From CAJQQY01 sp964564545 (GTDB taxonomy: Bacteria > Bacteroidota > Bacteroidia > Chitinophagales > Saprospiraceae): a stretch of DNA of 64,000 nt. The notes below the pieces were generated by a model that was given only the letters and a program-made list of their open reading frames with translations, did no database searches and was not told the DNA's origin. Below, one piece after another: positions 44,184 to 53,092 of this stretch (within the stretch, counting starts at the first letter, position 1; every line of letters starts with the position of its first letter). The stretch is from assembly GCA_964564545.1 (NCBI GenBank), contig CAZMBP010000021.1:1-64000 (forward strand), written 5' to 3'. The translations under genes were made by a program, and so were the position numbers.

Positions 44184-46367
44184 ATGAGCCGAGGATTAAA
44201 ATTTATAATTATTCTTACCATACTAATAAGTACTGGTCTTAATGCACAAGATGAGAAGATGGAATTCGACAAAAAAATTGAAAAAATACTTTCACAATTA
44301 ACCTTAAAAGAAAAAGTATCTCTTTGCCATGCACAATCAAAATTTAGTACTCCAGGTGTTCCTCGACTTGGAATCCCTGAAGTTTGGATGTCTGATGGTC
44401 CACATGGAGTTCGAGGAGAAATTAATTGGGATGATTGGGGATATGCCAATTGGACTAATGACTCCATAACAGCTTTCCCTGCCCTGACTTGCTTGGCTGC
44501 GACTTTCAATCCTAATCTTTCTTATGATTACGGTGTGGCAATTGGAGAAGAAGCTAGGTATAGGAAAAAAGATGTTTTGTTAGGACCAGGAGTTAATATT
44601 TATCGAACTCCACTTAACGGTAGGAACTTTGAATACATGGGAGAAGATCCACATCTTGCTTCGATTATGGTAGTTCCTTACATCAAGGGAGTTCAGCAAA
44701 ATGGAGTGGCTGCTTGCGTGAAACATTATGTCTTGAATAACCAAGAGTTGTGGCGTAGTCATATCAATGTTGAAGTAAGTGATCGAGCTTTATATGAAAT
44801 ATATTTACCTGCTTTTAAAGCTGCCATTATGGAGGGCGAAGCATGGTCAATTATGGGAGCTTACAATCAATTCAGAGGACAATATTGCTGCCACAATGAA
44901 ATCTTACTAAATCAAATTTTAAAAGAAGATTGGGAGTTTGATGGTGTAGTAATTACTGATTGGGGAGCTACTCATGATACTCGAGAAGCAGCGTTATATG
45001 GTCTAGATATGGAAATGGGAACAGGAACCGATGGGCTGACCAAGTCTACCAAAAATGCTTATGATTATTATTACCTCGCTAATCCATTTTTGGAGATGCT
45101 CAAAAGTGGTGAAATACCTGAATCAGTTGTTGACGATAAAGCTAGAAGGATTTTACGTTTGATGTTTCGAACTAATATGAATCGTGATCGCCCAATGGGT
45201 AGAATGAATAATGTTGAACACCAACAAGTTGCAAGATCAATTGCACAGGAAGGAATCGTTTTGCTAAAAAATGAAAATTCTTTTTTCCCAATGGATCCAA
45301 ATAAAAAAATGACCATTGCTGTAATTGGTGAAAATGCAACTCGTTCCATGACTGTCGGCGGTGGTTCCTCTGAATTAAAAGCCAAATATGAAATTTCTCC
45401 TCTTGAAGGAATTCAGAAACGATTTAAAAATGCCAATATCATTCATTCCATGGGATATGCTTCAGGGCCACCTGCCTACGCTCGAGTAATTCCTTCTCCT
45501 TATGATGCGGACTCATTAAAAAAAGAAGCAATAGAGGTTGCGTCAAAAGCTGATATAGTATTGTTTGTTGGAGGACTTAATAAGAATCATCATCAAGATT
45601 GTGAAGGAGGTGATCGCCTGCAGTTCGGACTTCCTTTCGGACAAGATGAATTACTTGATGAATTATTAAAAGTGAATAGTAATCTTGGAGTGGTTCTAAT
45701 TAGTGGAAATGCAGTTTCCATGCCTTGGTTATCCAAAGTGGATGCTGTGATGCAAGCATGGTTTTTAGGAAACGAAACTGGTCATGCTATAGCAGATGTC
45801 ATCAGCGGAGATATCAATCCTTCAGGAAAATTACCTTTCACTTTTCCTGTAAACCTTAAAGATAATTCGGCTCATCATTTTGGTGAAATTTCATATCCTG
45901 GTGATAGCATAAAACAAATTTACAAAGAGGATATTTTTGTGGGTTATCGATGGCATGATACCAAAAAGATTAAACCTCTTTTCCCTTTTGGACATGGATT
46001 GTCTTATTCGACTTTTGATATTTCTGAATCAAAAACATCTAAAAAAACATATTCTTCTGGGGAAAAAATTAATGTGACTTGTAGGGTCTCTAATACTGGA
46101 AATGTTGATGGAGCAGAAGTCGTTCAAGTTTATGTCGGAAAGTCTAATTCCAAAGTTGACAGAGCACTAAAAGAATTAAAAGGTTTCAAAAAGGTCGTGA
46201 TTCAAAAGGGAGAGAAATCATCTGTCGAAATTTCATTTGATGTTGACACACTTGCCTTTTATGACGAAACTATTTCTGATTGGAATTTGGAAAAAGGAGA
46301 ATATATTATTTATGTTGGGAATGCATCGGATAATATTGTTCAAGAAATGAAAATAACTATCAAATAA
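44184..46367 (+). CDS. Secreted GH3 glycoside hydrolase
   Basis: A 727-residue GH3 enzyme with a signal peptide (1-21, 'STGLNAQ'), so periplasmic or exported. Nucleophile Asp259 is in 'VVITDWGA'. It differs from the 15-25 kb GH3s in having the 'LGIPEVWMSDGPHGVRGE' start of the barrel and 'NGRNFEYMGEDP', typical of fungal-type and rumen-type beta-glucosidases and beta-xylosidases. The C domain and fibronectin-III-like tail ('GNVDGAEVVQVYVG') are complete. It lies alone, without GATGTA boxes, so it may belong to another regulon. The sugar specificity is unknown. Confidence 0.92.
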   Translation: MSRGLKFIIILTILISTGLNAQDEKMEFDKKIEKILSQLTLKEKVSLCHAQSKFSTPGVPRLGIPEVWMSDGPHGVRGEINWDDWGYANWTNDSITAFPALTCLAATFNPNLSYDYGVAIGEEARYRKKDVLLGPGVNIYRTPLNGRNFEYMGEDPHLASIMVVPYIKGVQQNGVAACVKHYVLNNQELWRSHINVEVSDRALYEIYLPAFKAAIMEGEAWSIMGAYNQFRGQYCCHNEILLNQILKEDWEFDGVVITDWGATHDTREAALYGLDMEMGTGTDGLTKSTKNAYDYYYLANPFLEMLKSGEIPESVVDDKARRILRLMFRTNMNRDRPMGRMNNVEHQQVARSIAQEGIVLLKNENSFFPMDPNKKMTIAVIGENATRSMTVGGGSSELKAKYEISPLEGIQKRFKNANIIHSMGYASGPPAYARVIPSPYDADSLKKEAIEVASKADIVLFVGGLNKNHHQDCEGGDRLQFGLPFGQDELLDELLKVNSNLGVVLISGNAVSMPWLSKVDAVMQAWFLGNETGHAIADVISGDINPSGKLPFTFPVNLKDNSAHHFGEISYPGDSIKQIYKEDIFVGYRWHDTKKIKPLFPFGHGLSYSTFDISESKTSKKTYSSGEKINVTCRVSNTGNVDGAEVVQVYVGKSNSKVDRALKELKGFKKVVIQKGEKSSVEISFDVDTLAFYDETISDWNLEKGEYIIYVGNASDNIVQEMKITIK

Positions 46368-46502
46368 GAAACTGATTCCTTGGATCTATTGCTTTTGTAG
46401 TGTAATTAATAAATGTTTTTTTAAAACACATATAATATAGTTTTTAATTTTATTTTATGTATTTTAAAAAAACATTATATTTATATTGCAAAAGTAACCA
46501 AA

Positions 46503-47657
46503 ATGAGAATATTCATAATACTAACACTACTCAATGCAATACATTACACTTCTTTCACTCAGTACTATCCTACTGGTACAATTGAAGTCAGAGGACGATT
46601 TGTTGAACAAGTAGGCGATCAAAAAAGAGGAATCGCTAATCTCGAGTTCCTAGTTGCTCCTAACGGAAGATTCAAAACCAAACAAAATGGAGATTTCATA
46701 TTCAAAGTAGGATTTAGTAATAGTCATCTAGACATTAATATCCTAAATCAGGATTATAAAATTATGAATCCTCGTGGAGGAGTGGTAGAATTGATGGGTG
46801 AGCAAATGGTAGACTCAAAATCTATTATCCAAATTGAAATTTTGTTAATGGGAAATCATACCCATCCTGAACTAGAAGAACAACTCCATCAATTGGAACG
46901 CAAAGTCAAATCACTTGAAAGAAAGCGACAATTATCAAAAAAACAAATCAATGTTTTAAGTGAACAAATCATCAAGAATACACTAGAGTATGAAGATGAA
47001 AAATATCAACTCCAAATACAGATCAGTCAAATTCAGAGCGACTTAAAAAATCAAACCAATCGATCTTCAATACTACAAGATTCTCTTAATTTACTCCAAA
47101 TCCGAAATAAGAAATTAAATAAAAGGGTGGAAGAATTGACAGCAGATCTTTTTGATGCATTAGCTGAAAAATATCTACGACAGCAAGAACATTATCACCA
47201 CCTTGCTGCAAAACTTGAAGATTATTTAATAAAAACTAAAGATTTACGAGATTGGCTGGAGCACTTGGATGACTACTTTTTGAATCAACAAGCTCAACAA
47301 GATTTTATTCATGTAATAGAAGAATATGAAAAAGCATGGAGATTTTTAAATAACAATCATAAAAGTTATCTATTAAAAGTCCAAAAAGAATGGGACAATA
47401 ATTTTGTAGAAGAAAATCTCGAAAAAACGTTTAGTTTTTTACTAAATGAAATTCACAAAAAAACTTATTTAGGTACATTTCAATCTAATGCCTATCGACC
47501 ACTTCAAGATTGGGCAACTGGAAAAATCGGAAAATCAAAAGCTAAGAAACGTGTAAAAACTGGAAGTCCAATTGCCCAACAAGAATTCACTTCCAAAATC
47601 AATCAATTAGAAAACATGATTGAATCCACCTTATTCCATCTAAAACATAATCTTTAA
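46503..47657 (+). CDS. Exported coiled-coil protein with N-terminal CarboxypepD-like domain
   Basis: The 384-residue protein has a signal peptide (1-20). A beta domain of about 90 residues resembles carboxypeptidase regulatory-like domains ('GTIEVRGRFVEQ', 'NGDFIFKVGFSNSHLDINI'). A long coiled coil spans about 120-235 ('EEQLHQLERKVKSLERKRQ', 'ELTADLFDALAEKYL'), followed by a helical C-terminal region. I do not recognise the family. The next gene, a lipoprotein, starts 22 bp downstream, so the two probably form a unit. Confidence 0.72.
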   Translation: MRIFIILTLLNAIHYTSFTQYYPTGTIEVRGRFVEQVGDQKRGIANLEFLVAPNGRFKTKQNGDFIFKVGFSNSHLDINILNQDYKIMNPRGGVVELMGEQMVDSKSIIQIEILLMGNHTHPELEEQLHQLERKVKSLERKRQLSKKQINVLSEQIIKNTLEYEDEKYQLQIQISQIQSDLKNQTNRSSILQDSLNLLQIRNKKLNKRVEELTADLFDALAEKYLRQQEHYHHLAAKLEDYLIKTKDLRDWLEHLDDYFLNQQAQQDFIHVIEEYEKAWRFLNNNHKSYLLKVQKEWDNNFVEENLEKTFSFLLNEIHKKTYLGTFQSNAYRPLQDWATGKIGKSKAKKRVKTGSPIAQQEFTSKINQLENMIESTLFHLKHNL

Positions 47658-47679
47658 TTTTTGTCTAAAAAAAACCAAA

Positions 47680-48555
47680 ATGAAAAATACTATCATCTTC
47701 CATTTGATTTTTTTATTTGCACTTATATTAGCCTCTTGTAATCCTGAATGTGAACCTGTATTTGGTTTAGATGTGAATCCCAAATTTGCTTCACCAGGAA
47801 GTCAAGTTGTAATTTCTGCTCAACCGGTTAGTGCCTTGAGTAGAGGATTTGATGTTTCATTCAATAACCAAAAAGTGAGCTCCACTTATATTGACAATAT
47901 TGGATTGATGGTAACAGTACCTCCCAACACACCTGAAAGAGCTTCATTGCAAATAACAGATTCAGATTGTGAGCAGACACTAGATTTCAATGTTCGGGAA
48001 AGTGAATGGTTTACCGATAACCCTGATTATATTTTTCCTTCACCACCTGAATTAATTTTACCATCGATTCCTCCTGCATTTCCTCCAGCACTTTCTAATG
48101 CTTGGTTTAGTCCCCAAAACTTGGATTATTGTATTTGGTTTAAAATGGATTGCTACACTTTAAATGGTGAATGCATCGAATCTAAAACTATCAACCCAAT
48201 AGCTAGTGCAGAATTGGCTGCATGCGATACCTCTAGATTGTATCATAACAATCCAGTTTTTGGAATTTTAGACAAAGAAAATAACATAGTTCATTATTGG
48301 GTAGATCGATCCAATGTAAAGGGAATGGATCTTGGAATTGAAGAATTTGTCGGACAATTTATTGATATTGAATTATCAGGGTATGATGACCTTAGTGTTC
48401 CTCCTTGTAATTCGGGATGGATTGCAGATAAATCTTCTATGATGTTAGTGACTTCTCAAAAAACAGGAAAGCAACTATTAATGTACAGAGTAGATAACAT
48501 TGGTTTTCCAGTTAATTGCGAATTTGATCCGGCTACTAATTCTTGCAAAGATTAA
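47680..48555 (+). CDS. Lipoprotein with IPT/TIG-like domain
   Basis: A 291-residue lipoprotein (Cys20 in 'LILASC'). The first 85 residues after the anchor look like an IPT/TIG immunoglobulin-like fold ('GLDVNPKFASPGSQVVISA', 'NNQKVSSTYIDNIGLMVTVP'). A Pro-rich linker ('FPSPPELILPSIPPAFPP') leads to a Cys-containing C-terminal domain of unknown kind. It is probably co-transcribed with the coiled-coil gene. Function unknown. Confidence 0.72.
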   Translation: MKNTIIFHLIFLFALILASCNPECEPVFGLDVNPKFASPGSQVVISAQPVSALSRGFDVSFNNQKVSSTYIDNIGLMVTVPPNTPERASLQITDSDCEQTLDFNVRESEWFTDNPDYIFPSPPELILPSIPPAFPPALSNAWFSPQNLDYCIWFKMDCYTLNGECIESKTINPIASAELAACDTSRLYHNNPVFGILDKENNIVHYWVDRSNVKGMDLGIEEFVGQFIDIELSGYDDLSVPPCNSGWIADKSSMMLVTSQKTGKQLLMYRVDNIGFPVNCEFDPATNSCKD

Positions 48556-48660
48556 TTTAAATCAAGATTGAAATAATTTATCTATAAAATATAAATCATC
48601 AGAATTTAAAACATCATCTTAGTCAAAAATTCGAGATGATTTATATTTTTTATGTTCCCA

Positions 48661-49635
48661 TCAAATCATTATCCTAACACCTAAAGAAAAAGCCGTATAA
48701 CTATCTTTTATCCATTCAGAAGTTTCGCTTCCACTTTCTAAAATAAACGGCGCTTGAAATTGTGTGAATATGCTGATCTGAGTACTCGGCTGATATTGAA
48801 TACCTCCTCCCCACAGTAATTGGTAATTAGTTTGATTCAATCTCCCTCCCTTATTAAATTGTTCCATTGAATTAAAATAAGTTAGGCTAGGAAAAATATA
48901 AATTTTGTGATTGAAAAATCCTTTGACAAGAAAAATACTACCTAGAGCATGATGCGTAGCATAGTTACGCAGTTCATTTTTAAATCGAGTAGTCCAACCA
49001 GTTTGCAAAAACAAAAAAGTCTGCGGTAAAACTTCATTATACCAGGTTGCATTCAAATCAAAACTTATTCTTTGAGCGCCTAATTCTGCTTTCAATTTCT
49101 CATTTTTTGCAATAGGAAATCTCAATGAACTTTGAATGGTTAGTTCTGGTATTTTCGATAAAGGCATCCAACGAACTTGTAATCCTAACCTAGTAAACCC
49201 TCGTTCACTATTTCCAGAAAAACTATCTTTTTCAAAAACCCGAAAAGGAGAACTCCGTGCTTCGTTGTCTAATCGTACTTGGCGATATTGGATAGTTGCT
49301 CCTAGGTCCCAACGCTTACTTTTCGAAAAACCATAAGAAACTCTCAACACATTATCCATACTTGAGAATCGTCTTCGATCTGCAATATAATTTCCATTCA
49401 AAACAGAACTGTATTGATACAAACCATCCCAAAAAGAAACAAGAGAATTGAACATATAAATTTCAATATCATCTTTTTCTAAAATAACAGGGGAAACACC
49501 AGAGTAAAATTCGATTTGACTTGTAGGAATACTATCTAGAGAAATATTGTCATACTGTGCATAGAAAGTTTGTCCAATATCAAAAAATAGAAAAACAATT
49601 AGAAAGGTTTTAAAAAGATGATTTGATGTTTTCAT
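48661..49635 (-). CDS. Outer-membrane beta-barrel protein, unknown role
   Basis: A 324-residue protein with a signal peptide (1-26, 'TFYAQ') and about 12 amphipathic strands ('NVLRVSYGFSKSKRWDLGATIQYRQV', 'FTRLGLQVRWMPL', 'TQISIFTQFQAPFIL', 'YTAFSLGVRIMI'). The pattern fits a transport or structural barrel of the type often annotated as outer-membrane transporter. The C-terminus ends in Ile, not Phe. It is a single gene; the EAD11-like gene lies 37 bp upstream and could be co-transcribed. Confidence 0.75.
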   Translation of the reverse strand: MKTSNHLFKTFLIVFLFFDIGQTFYAQYDNISLDSIPTSQIEFYSGVSPVILEKDDIEIYMFNSLVSFWDGLYQYSSVLNGNYIADRRRFSSMDNVLRVSYGFSKSKRWDLGATIQYRQVRLDNEARSSPFRVFEKDSFSGNSERGFTRLGLQVRWMPLSKIPELTIQSSLRFPIAKNEKLKAELGAQRISFDLNATWYNEVLPQTFLFLQTGWTTRFKNELRNYATHHALGSIFLVKGFFNHKIYIFPSLTYFNSMEQFNKGGRLNQTNYQLLWGGGIQYQPSTQISIFTQFQAPFILESGSETSEWIKDSYTAFSLGVRIMI

Positions 49636-49672
49636 GATAGGTGGTTTTTTGATTATAAAAATAAGAATGGGG

Positions 49673-50482
49673 TCATTCCTTTTTTATTCCATTCCAAACA
49701 AAATCTTTTTCATTCTTAGTAGGATTTTGTTCCCTCAAAGAATATTTACCCTTAAAAGATTTTTTATCCTCTGTGTTTAACTCAAATGTAAAAGTCCCTT
49801 TTAATTCAGTAGAAGTGACGAGATCATTATTTATATTTATCCAATTACCTTTTATTATTTTTCCGTCTTCTGAGAATCGAAAATTAAAAAGACTATCGTT
49901 AAGGTAATCTCCAGTATTTAGTTTTGAGTTGGATCGTCCTTTCCATTCTTTTCCTTCTTGATAAAAATTAGTGACCCCAGATAAAATAATATTTTCACCC
50001 GCCTCTCTTGAATGCTGCCATTGACCTTTCCAAAATTCTTGGTAGTCGATAGCCTGACTACTAAAAAGTTGATTTCTAAAATAAAAAAGGGAACTCAATA
50101 TGATCAATGTAAGTACAGCGAATGAAATGAATTTATAAAAAGAAGTTGTTTTACTCTTCGGCTCAAAAACATCATTACGAATCTGTTTTAATTGTACTGG
50201 ATTTTCTTTTTTAGTGATAAAAGTAATTTTATCAATTAAGTTAAGTAAATCAAAATTGATATCTGCAGAGCGGACGGCTGCGTTTTCGGAAGAGACATTT
50301 CCAATCAATAATTCTTTTTGAAGTTTCTTATATCGATTAGAAAGAATAAAAATATATTGTTGAATTTCTTTACTTTGAATTTCAGCAAGCTCCATAATTT
50401 TACCCAAAGCTTCTTTCTCTTGCCCTGCGGCAATAAGTCCTTTTAGTTCAGCTTTGGTTATTTCGGAGGCTTGTGTTTTCAT
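49673..50482 (-). CDS. EAD11-like domain protein with membrane helix and lipocalin-like C-terminus
   Basis: I place the start at 50482 (269 residues), since an upstream ATG at 50572 lies before the -7 element at 50526-50533. Residues about 8-90 ('KAELKGLIAAGQEKEALGKI', 'EIQQYIFILSNRYKKLQ', 'ELLIGNVSSE', 'INFDLLNLIDKI') fit the effector-associated domain EAD11 known from Bacteroidota conflict systems. A membrane helix follows (about 118-138). The C-terminal 120 residues form a beta-rich domain ('FWKGQWQHSREAGENIIL', 'GTFTFELNTEDKKSFKGKY'). No effector or NTPase partner is adjacent. The EAD call rests on recall of the family pattern. Confidence 0.6.
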   Translation of the reverse strand: MKTQASEITKAELKGLIAAGQEKEALGKIMELAEIQSKEIQQYIFILSNRYKKLQKELLIGNVSSENAAVRSADINFDLLNLIDKITFITKKENPVQLKQIRNDVFEPKSKTTSFYKFISFAVLTLIILSSLFYFRNQLFSSQAIDYQEFWKGQWQHSREAGENIILSGVTNFYQEGKEWKGRSNSKLNTGDYLNDSLFNFRFSEDGKIIKGNWININNDLVTSTELKGTFTFELNTEDKKSFKGKYSLREQNPTKNEKDFVWNGIKKE

Positions 50483-50525
50483 GTAGATAGATTCCGAATT
50501 AGTTTTTTTTAAAATGAGTGCTTTA

Positions 50526-50533
50526 CAAATATA
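50526..50533 (-). promoter_or_regulatory. -7 element TATATTTG
   Basis: An exact TAnnTTTG match on the minus strand, 43 bp upstream of the chosen ATG at 50482. It decides the start codon of the EAD11-like gene. Confidence 0.6.
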
Positions 50534-50696
50534 ATTTAATAAATTGGAAATTCCATATCGTATATTTTGCAAAACTTAGATTTCATGGTGTATCAATACC
50601 TAATAAATTATTAGCATTGAATCCTATTTTTTGTAACTCACTTTAATAAGAATTTAAAACCACCAATTACAATTCATAGTCGTTTGGAGACAAAAA

Positions 50697-51887
50697 CTAT
50701 AAATTCTTTTTTCTTAACAATGCTTCTACATAATAATAATCTGCATAAACAATAGGAACTTCTACCTCAGATTTCTCAGGTAAATTACCCGTACTTTGGG
50801 ATAGGATAAATGGTGGAATATCTGCTTGATAATGAAGTTGTGATAATGAGGTAAGAATTTCATCTACCCATCCTAAATACTTCTCACTATTGATCGTATC
50901 ATATTTCATTAATTCTAACAATCCAGATGCCGCAATTGCAGCTGCTGAGACATCGCGTGGTTCGTTAGGAATTTTAGTTGCATCAAAATCCCAATAAGGA
51001 ATTTTATCTTTTGGCAAATTTGGATGAGTAAAAAAAAACTGAGCAATTGCTTTCGCTTTTTCTAAAAACAAAACGTCTTTAGTCCTACCATAAGCCATGG
51101 TGAAACCATATAGTCCCCAAGCTTGTCCCCTTGCCCAGGCTGATTCATCATTGAATCCTTGATGGGTTATTTTTTGTAAAACACTTCCAGCTAAAGTATC
51201 ATAAACCACCACATGAACTGAACTATGATCTTTTCGAAAATGATTTTCCAAGGTAGTTTTGGAATGTTGATAAGCAATGTTGTGATAAATAGAATCACCT
51301 GTCAATCGAGTTGCTTCGAATAACATTTCCAAGTTCATCATATTATCTATAATAACTGGAAACTCCCACTTATCTGCGTTAAAATCCCAAGACCGAATAG
51401 CTCCTACATTTTTATTGTATCGTTGTATCAAAGTCTTGGAGGCTTGCACTACAATATCTTTGTACTCCTGATTATCGGTAATGTGATAACCTTTTCCAAA
51501 ACTACAATACAGCTTGAATCCTAGGTCATGTGAATGGTTATCCCATTTTTCTTTTTCAATAAAAGCTGTCCATTTTTCAGCTGCATCTTTAATCGTTGAA
51601 TTCCTACTATGATCATAAAGTTGCCATAATATACCTGGGAAAAAACCACTTGTCCACTTATGAGAAGGTGTTGCCCTTAACCTTCCGAAAGATTTGATAG
51701 ACCGAGGAATTCTTGTTGAATCCAAAGGTATATCAGAAAGATAATTCAACATCTTAGAAGATAATTCATCAAGCCTCTCTGCAGCAGGAAGTGCCTTTTG
51801 TATAGGTTGGTTTGCTGCTTGTTTTCCTTTGGTACAAGAAATAAAAAACAATACAATTACAAAATATAAATTGATACTTTTCTTCAT
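50697..51887 (-). CDS. GH88 family unsaturated glucuronyl hydrolase, lipoprotein
   Basis: The 396-residue lipoprotein (Cys18) has an (alpha/alpha)6 barrel. The two catalytic or binding Asp are Asp121 in 'SHDLGF' and Asp181 in 'IDNMMNLEM', with 'ESAWARGQAWGLYGF' also typical. GH88 enzymes remove unsaturated uronic acids from oligosaccharides made by polysaccharide lyases, for example from ulvan, heparin-like or gellan-like chains. No lyase gene is in the window, so its partner is elsewhere. It would act in the periplasm or at the surface. Confidence 0.9.
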   Translation of the reverse strand: MKKSINLYFVIVLFFISCTKGKQAANQPIQKALPAAERLDELSSKMLNYLSDIPLDSTRIPRSIKSFGRLRATPSHKWTSGFFPGILWQLYDHSRNSTIKDAAEKWTAFIEKEKWDNHSHDLGFKLYCSFGKGYHITDNQEYKDIVVQASKTLIQRYNKNVGAIRSWDFNADKWEFPVIIDNMMNLEMLFEATRLTGDSIYHNIAYQHSKTTLENHFRKDHSSVHVVVYDTLAGSVLQKITHQGFNDESAWARGQAWGLYGFTMAYGRTKDVLFLEKAKAIAQFFFTHPNLPKDKIPYWDFDATKIPNEPRDVSAAAIAASGLLELMKYDTINSEKYLGWVDEILTSLSQLHYQADIPPFILSQSTGNLPEKSEVEVPIVYADYYYVEALLRKKNL

Positions 51888-51938
51888 AAATAATAATCTA
51901 AATCAAAATACAAAGACATCCGCTTTTGAAAGGTTTTC

Positions 51939-52004
51939 ACGCAAAGTGCGCTAAGGTCGCCAAGTGTTTTTGATATTTCTTTGTGACCTTAGCGCACTTT
52001 GCGT
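51939..52004. repeat. Perfect 20-bp inverted repeat, palindromic intergenic element
   Basis: ACGCAAAGTGCGCTAAGGTC at 51939-51958 is exactly inverted at 51985-52004 around a 26-nt loop. It lies directly after hypE. It is much richer in G+C than the surroundings. A degenerate copy is at 54224-54284. It can also serve as the operon's terminator. Confidence 0.88.
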
Positions 52005-52015
52005 AAAAACAAAAA

Positions 52016-53089
52016 TCAACAAATCCTTGGCAATTGCTCTCCCACCAACATATTCACTACTCGCTTACCACCAATCGCACTTGTCATGACCACTTGACGA
52101 GGATGAGTCTCAACCACTTCTCCTAGAATTGCAGCATGGTGACAATCGTCGAATAATTTTATTTTTTCTAAAAAAGCATCAGCAATACTTGCGTCAACAA
52201 CCGATATAAATATACCTTCATTAGCCACGTAGAGAGGGTCAAGTCCAAGAATTTCACAAGCACCTTGAACTTGTTCATCGATAGGAATATTTTTTTGAGC
52301 AATATCAATTCCGAGTTTAGTATCTCTAGCAATCTCGGTTAAAACAGTTGCCACTCCTCCCCTAGTTGGATCACGAAATAAATGAATATCATTTCCAAAA
52401 TCATCCAACAATGCTTTTACAATATGATTCAAATTCCGAGAATCACTCTCGATAGTAGATTCAAATTCAAGCCCTTCTCGAACAGACATAATTGCCATGC
52501 CATGAGTAGCAAGATTATCGCTAACAATAATTTTATCTCCCAATTTCACATTTGTAATATCAATGTTAGCTTGTGGATGAATTTGGCCTACTCCAGTAGT
52601 ATTAACAAAGATTTTATCACCTTTGCCTCGCTCCACGACTTTGGTATCTCCTGTTACCACTTGTACTCCTGCTTCTTCACATGCGAATTTTATGGCTACC
52701 AATATTTCCCAAAATTCCTTCATCGCCAATCCTTCCTCTATGATAAAACTTAAGGATAAATATTTTGGAATTGCTCCACACATCGCTAAATCATTAACCG
52801 TTCCATTGACGGCTAATTCTCCAATATTTCCTCCAGGAAAAAAAATTGGTGAGATGACAAAACTGTCAGTTGTGAAGGCTGTTTTTCCAGTCAATTCTAG
52901 CGTTACTCCATCGTGCCTTTTATCCAATAAGTCATTTTTCAAAACATCAAAAACCCCAGAATCTAATAATCGATTGGTCAATAATCCACCACTTCCATGT
53001 CCAAGGGTAATAATGTCAATGTCTAATTTTGGCATTGGACAAGACAATTGCATTTTTATTTTTTTCTCTTTTTTAGTTGAAATTTTCAT
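52016..53089 (-). CDS. hypE: [NiFe]-hydrogenase maturation protein HypE
   Basis: A 357-residue PurM/SelD-like protein. 'ITLGHGSGG' and 'AFTTDSFVISPIFFPGGNIGELAVNGTVNDLAMCGA' are HypE signatures, and the chain ends 'PRIC', the C-terminal Cys that is carbamoylated by HypF and dehydrated to thiocyanate. It makes the CN ligands of the NiFe centre. The first 12 residues (very Lys-rich) before 'MQLSCP' may not be translated. It lies 3 bp after hypD, so translation is probably coupled. Confidence 0.97.
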   Translation of the reverse strand: MKISTKKEKKIKMQLSCPMPKLDIDIITLGHGSGGLLTNRLLDSGVFDVLKNDLLDKRHDGVTLELTGKTAFTTDSFVISPIFFPGGNIGELAVNGTVNDLAMCGAIPKYLSLSFIIEEGLAMKEFWEILVAIKFACEEAGVQVVTGDTKVVERGKGDKIFVNTTGVGQIHPQANIDITNVKLGDKIIVSDNLATHGMAIMSVREGLEFESTIESDSRNLNHIVKALLDDFGNDIHLFRDPTRGGVATVLTEIARDTKLGIDIAQKNIPIDEQVQGACEILGLDPLYVANEGIFISVVDASIADAFLEKIKLFDDCHHAAILGEVVETHPRQVVMTSAIGGKRVVNMLVGEQLPRIC

Positions 53090-53092
53090 AAA

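Noticed and set aside
50483..50572. N-terminal extension of the EAD11-like protein from an ATG at 50572
   Set aside because: It begins upstream of the TATATTTG -7 candidate, and its 30 residues do not match the domain.
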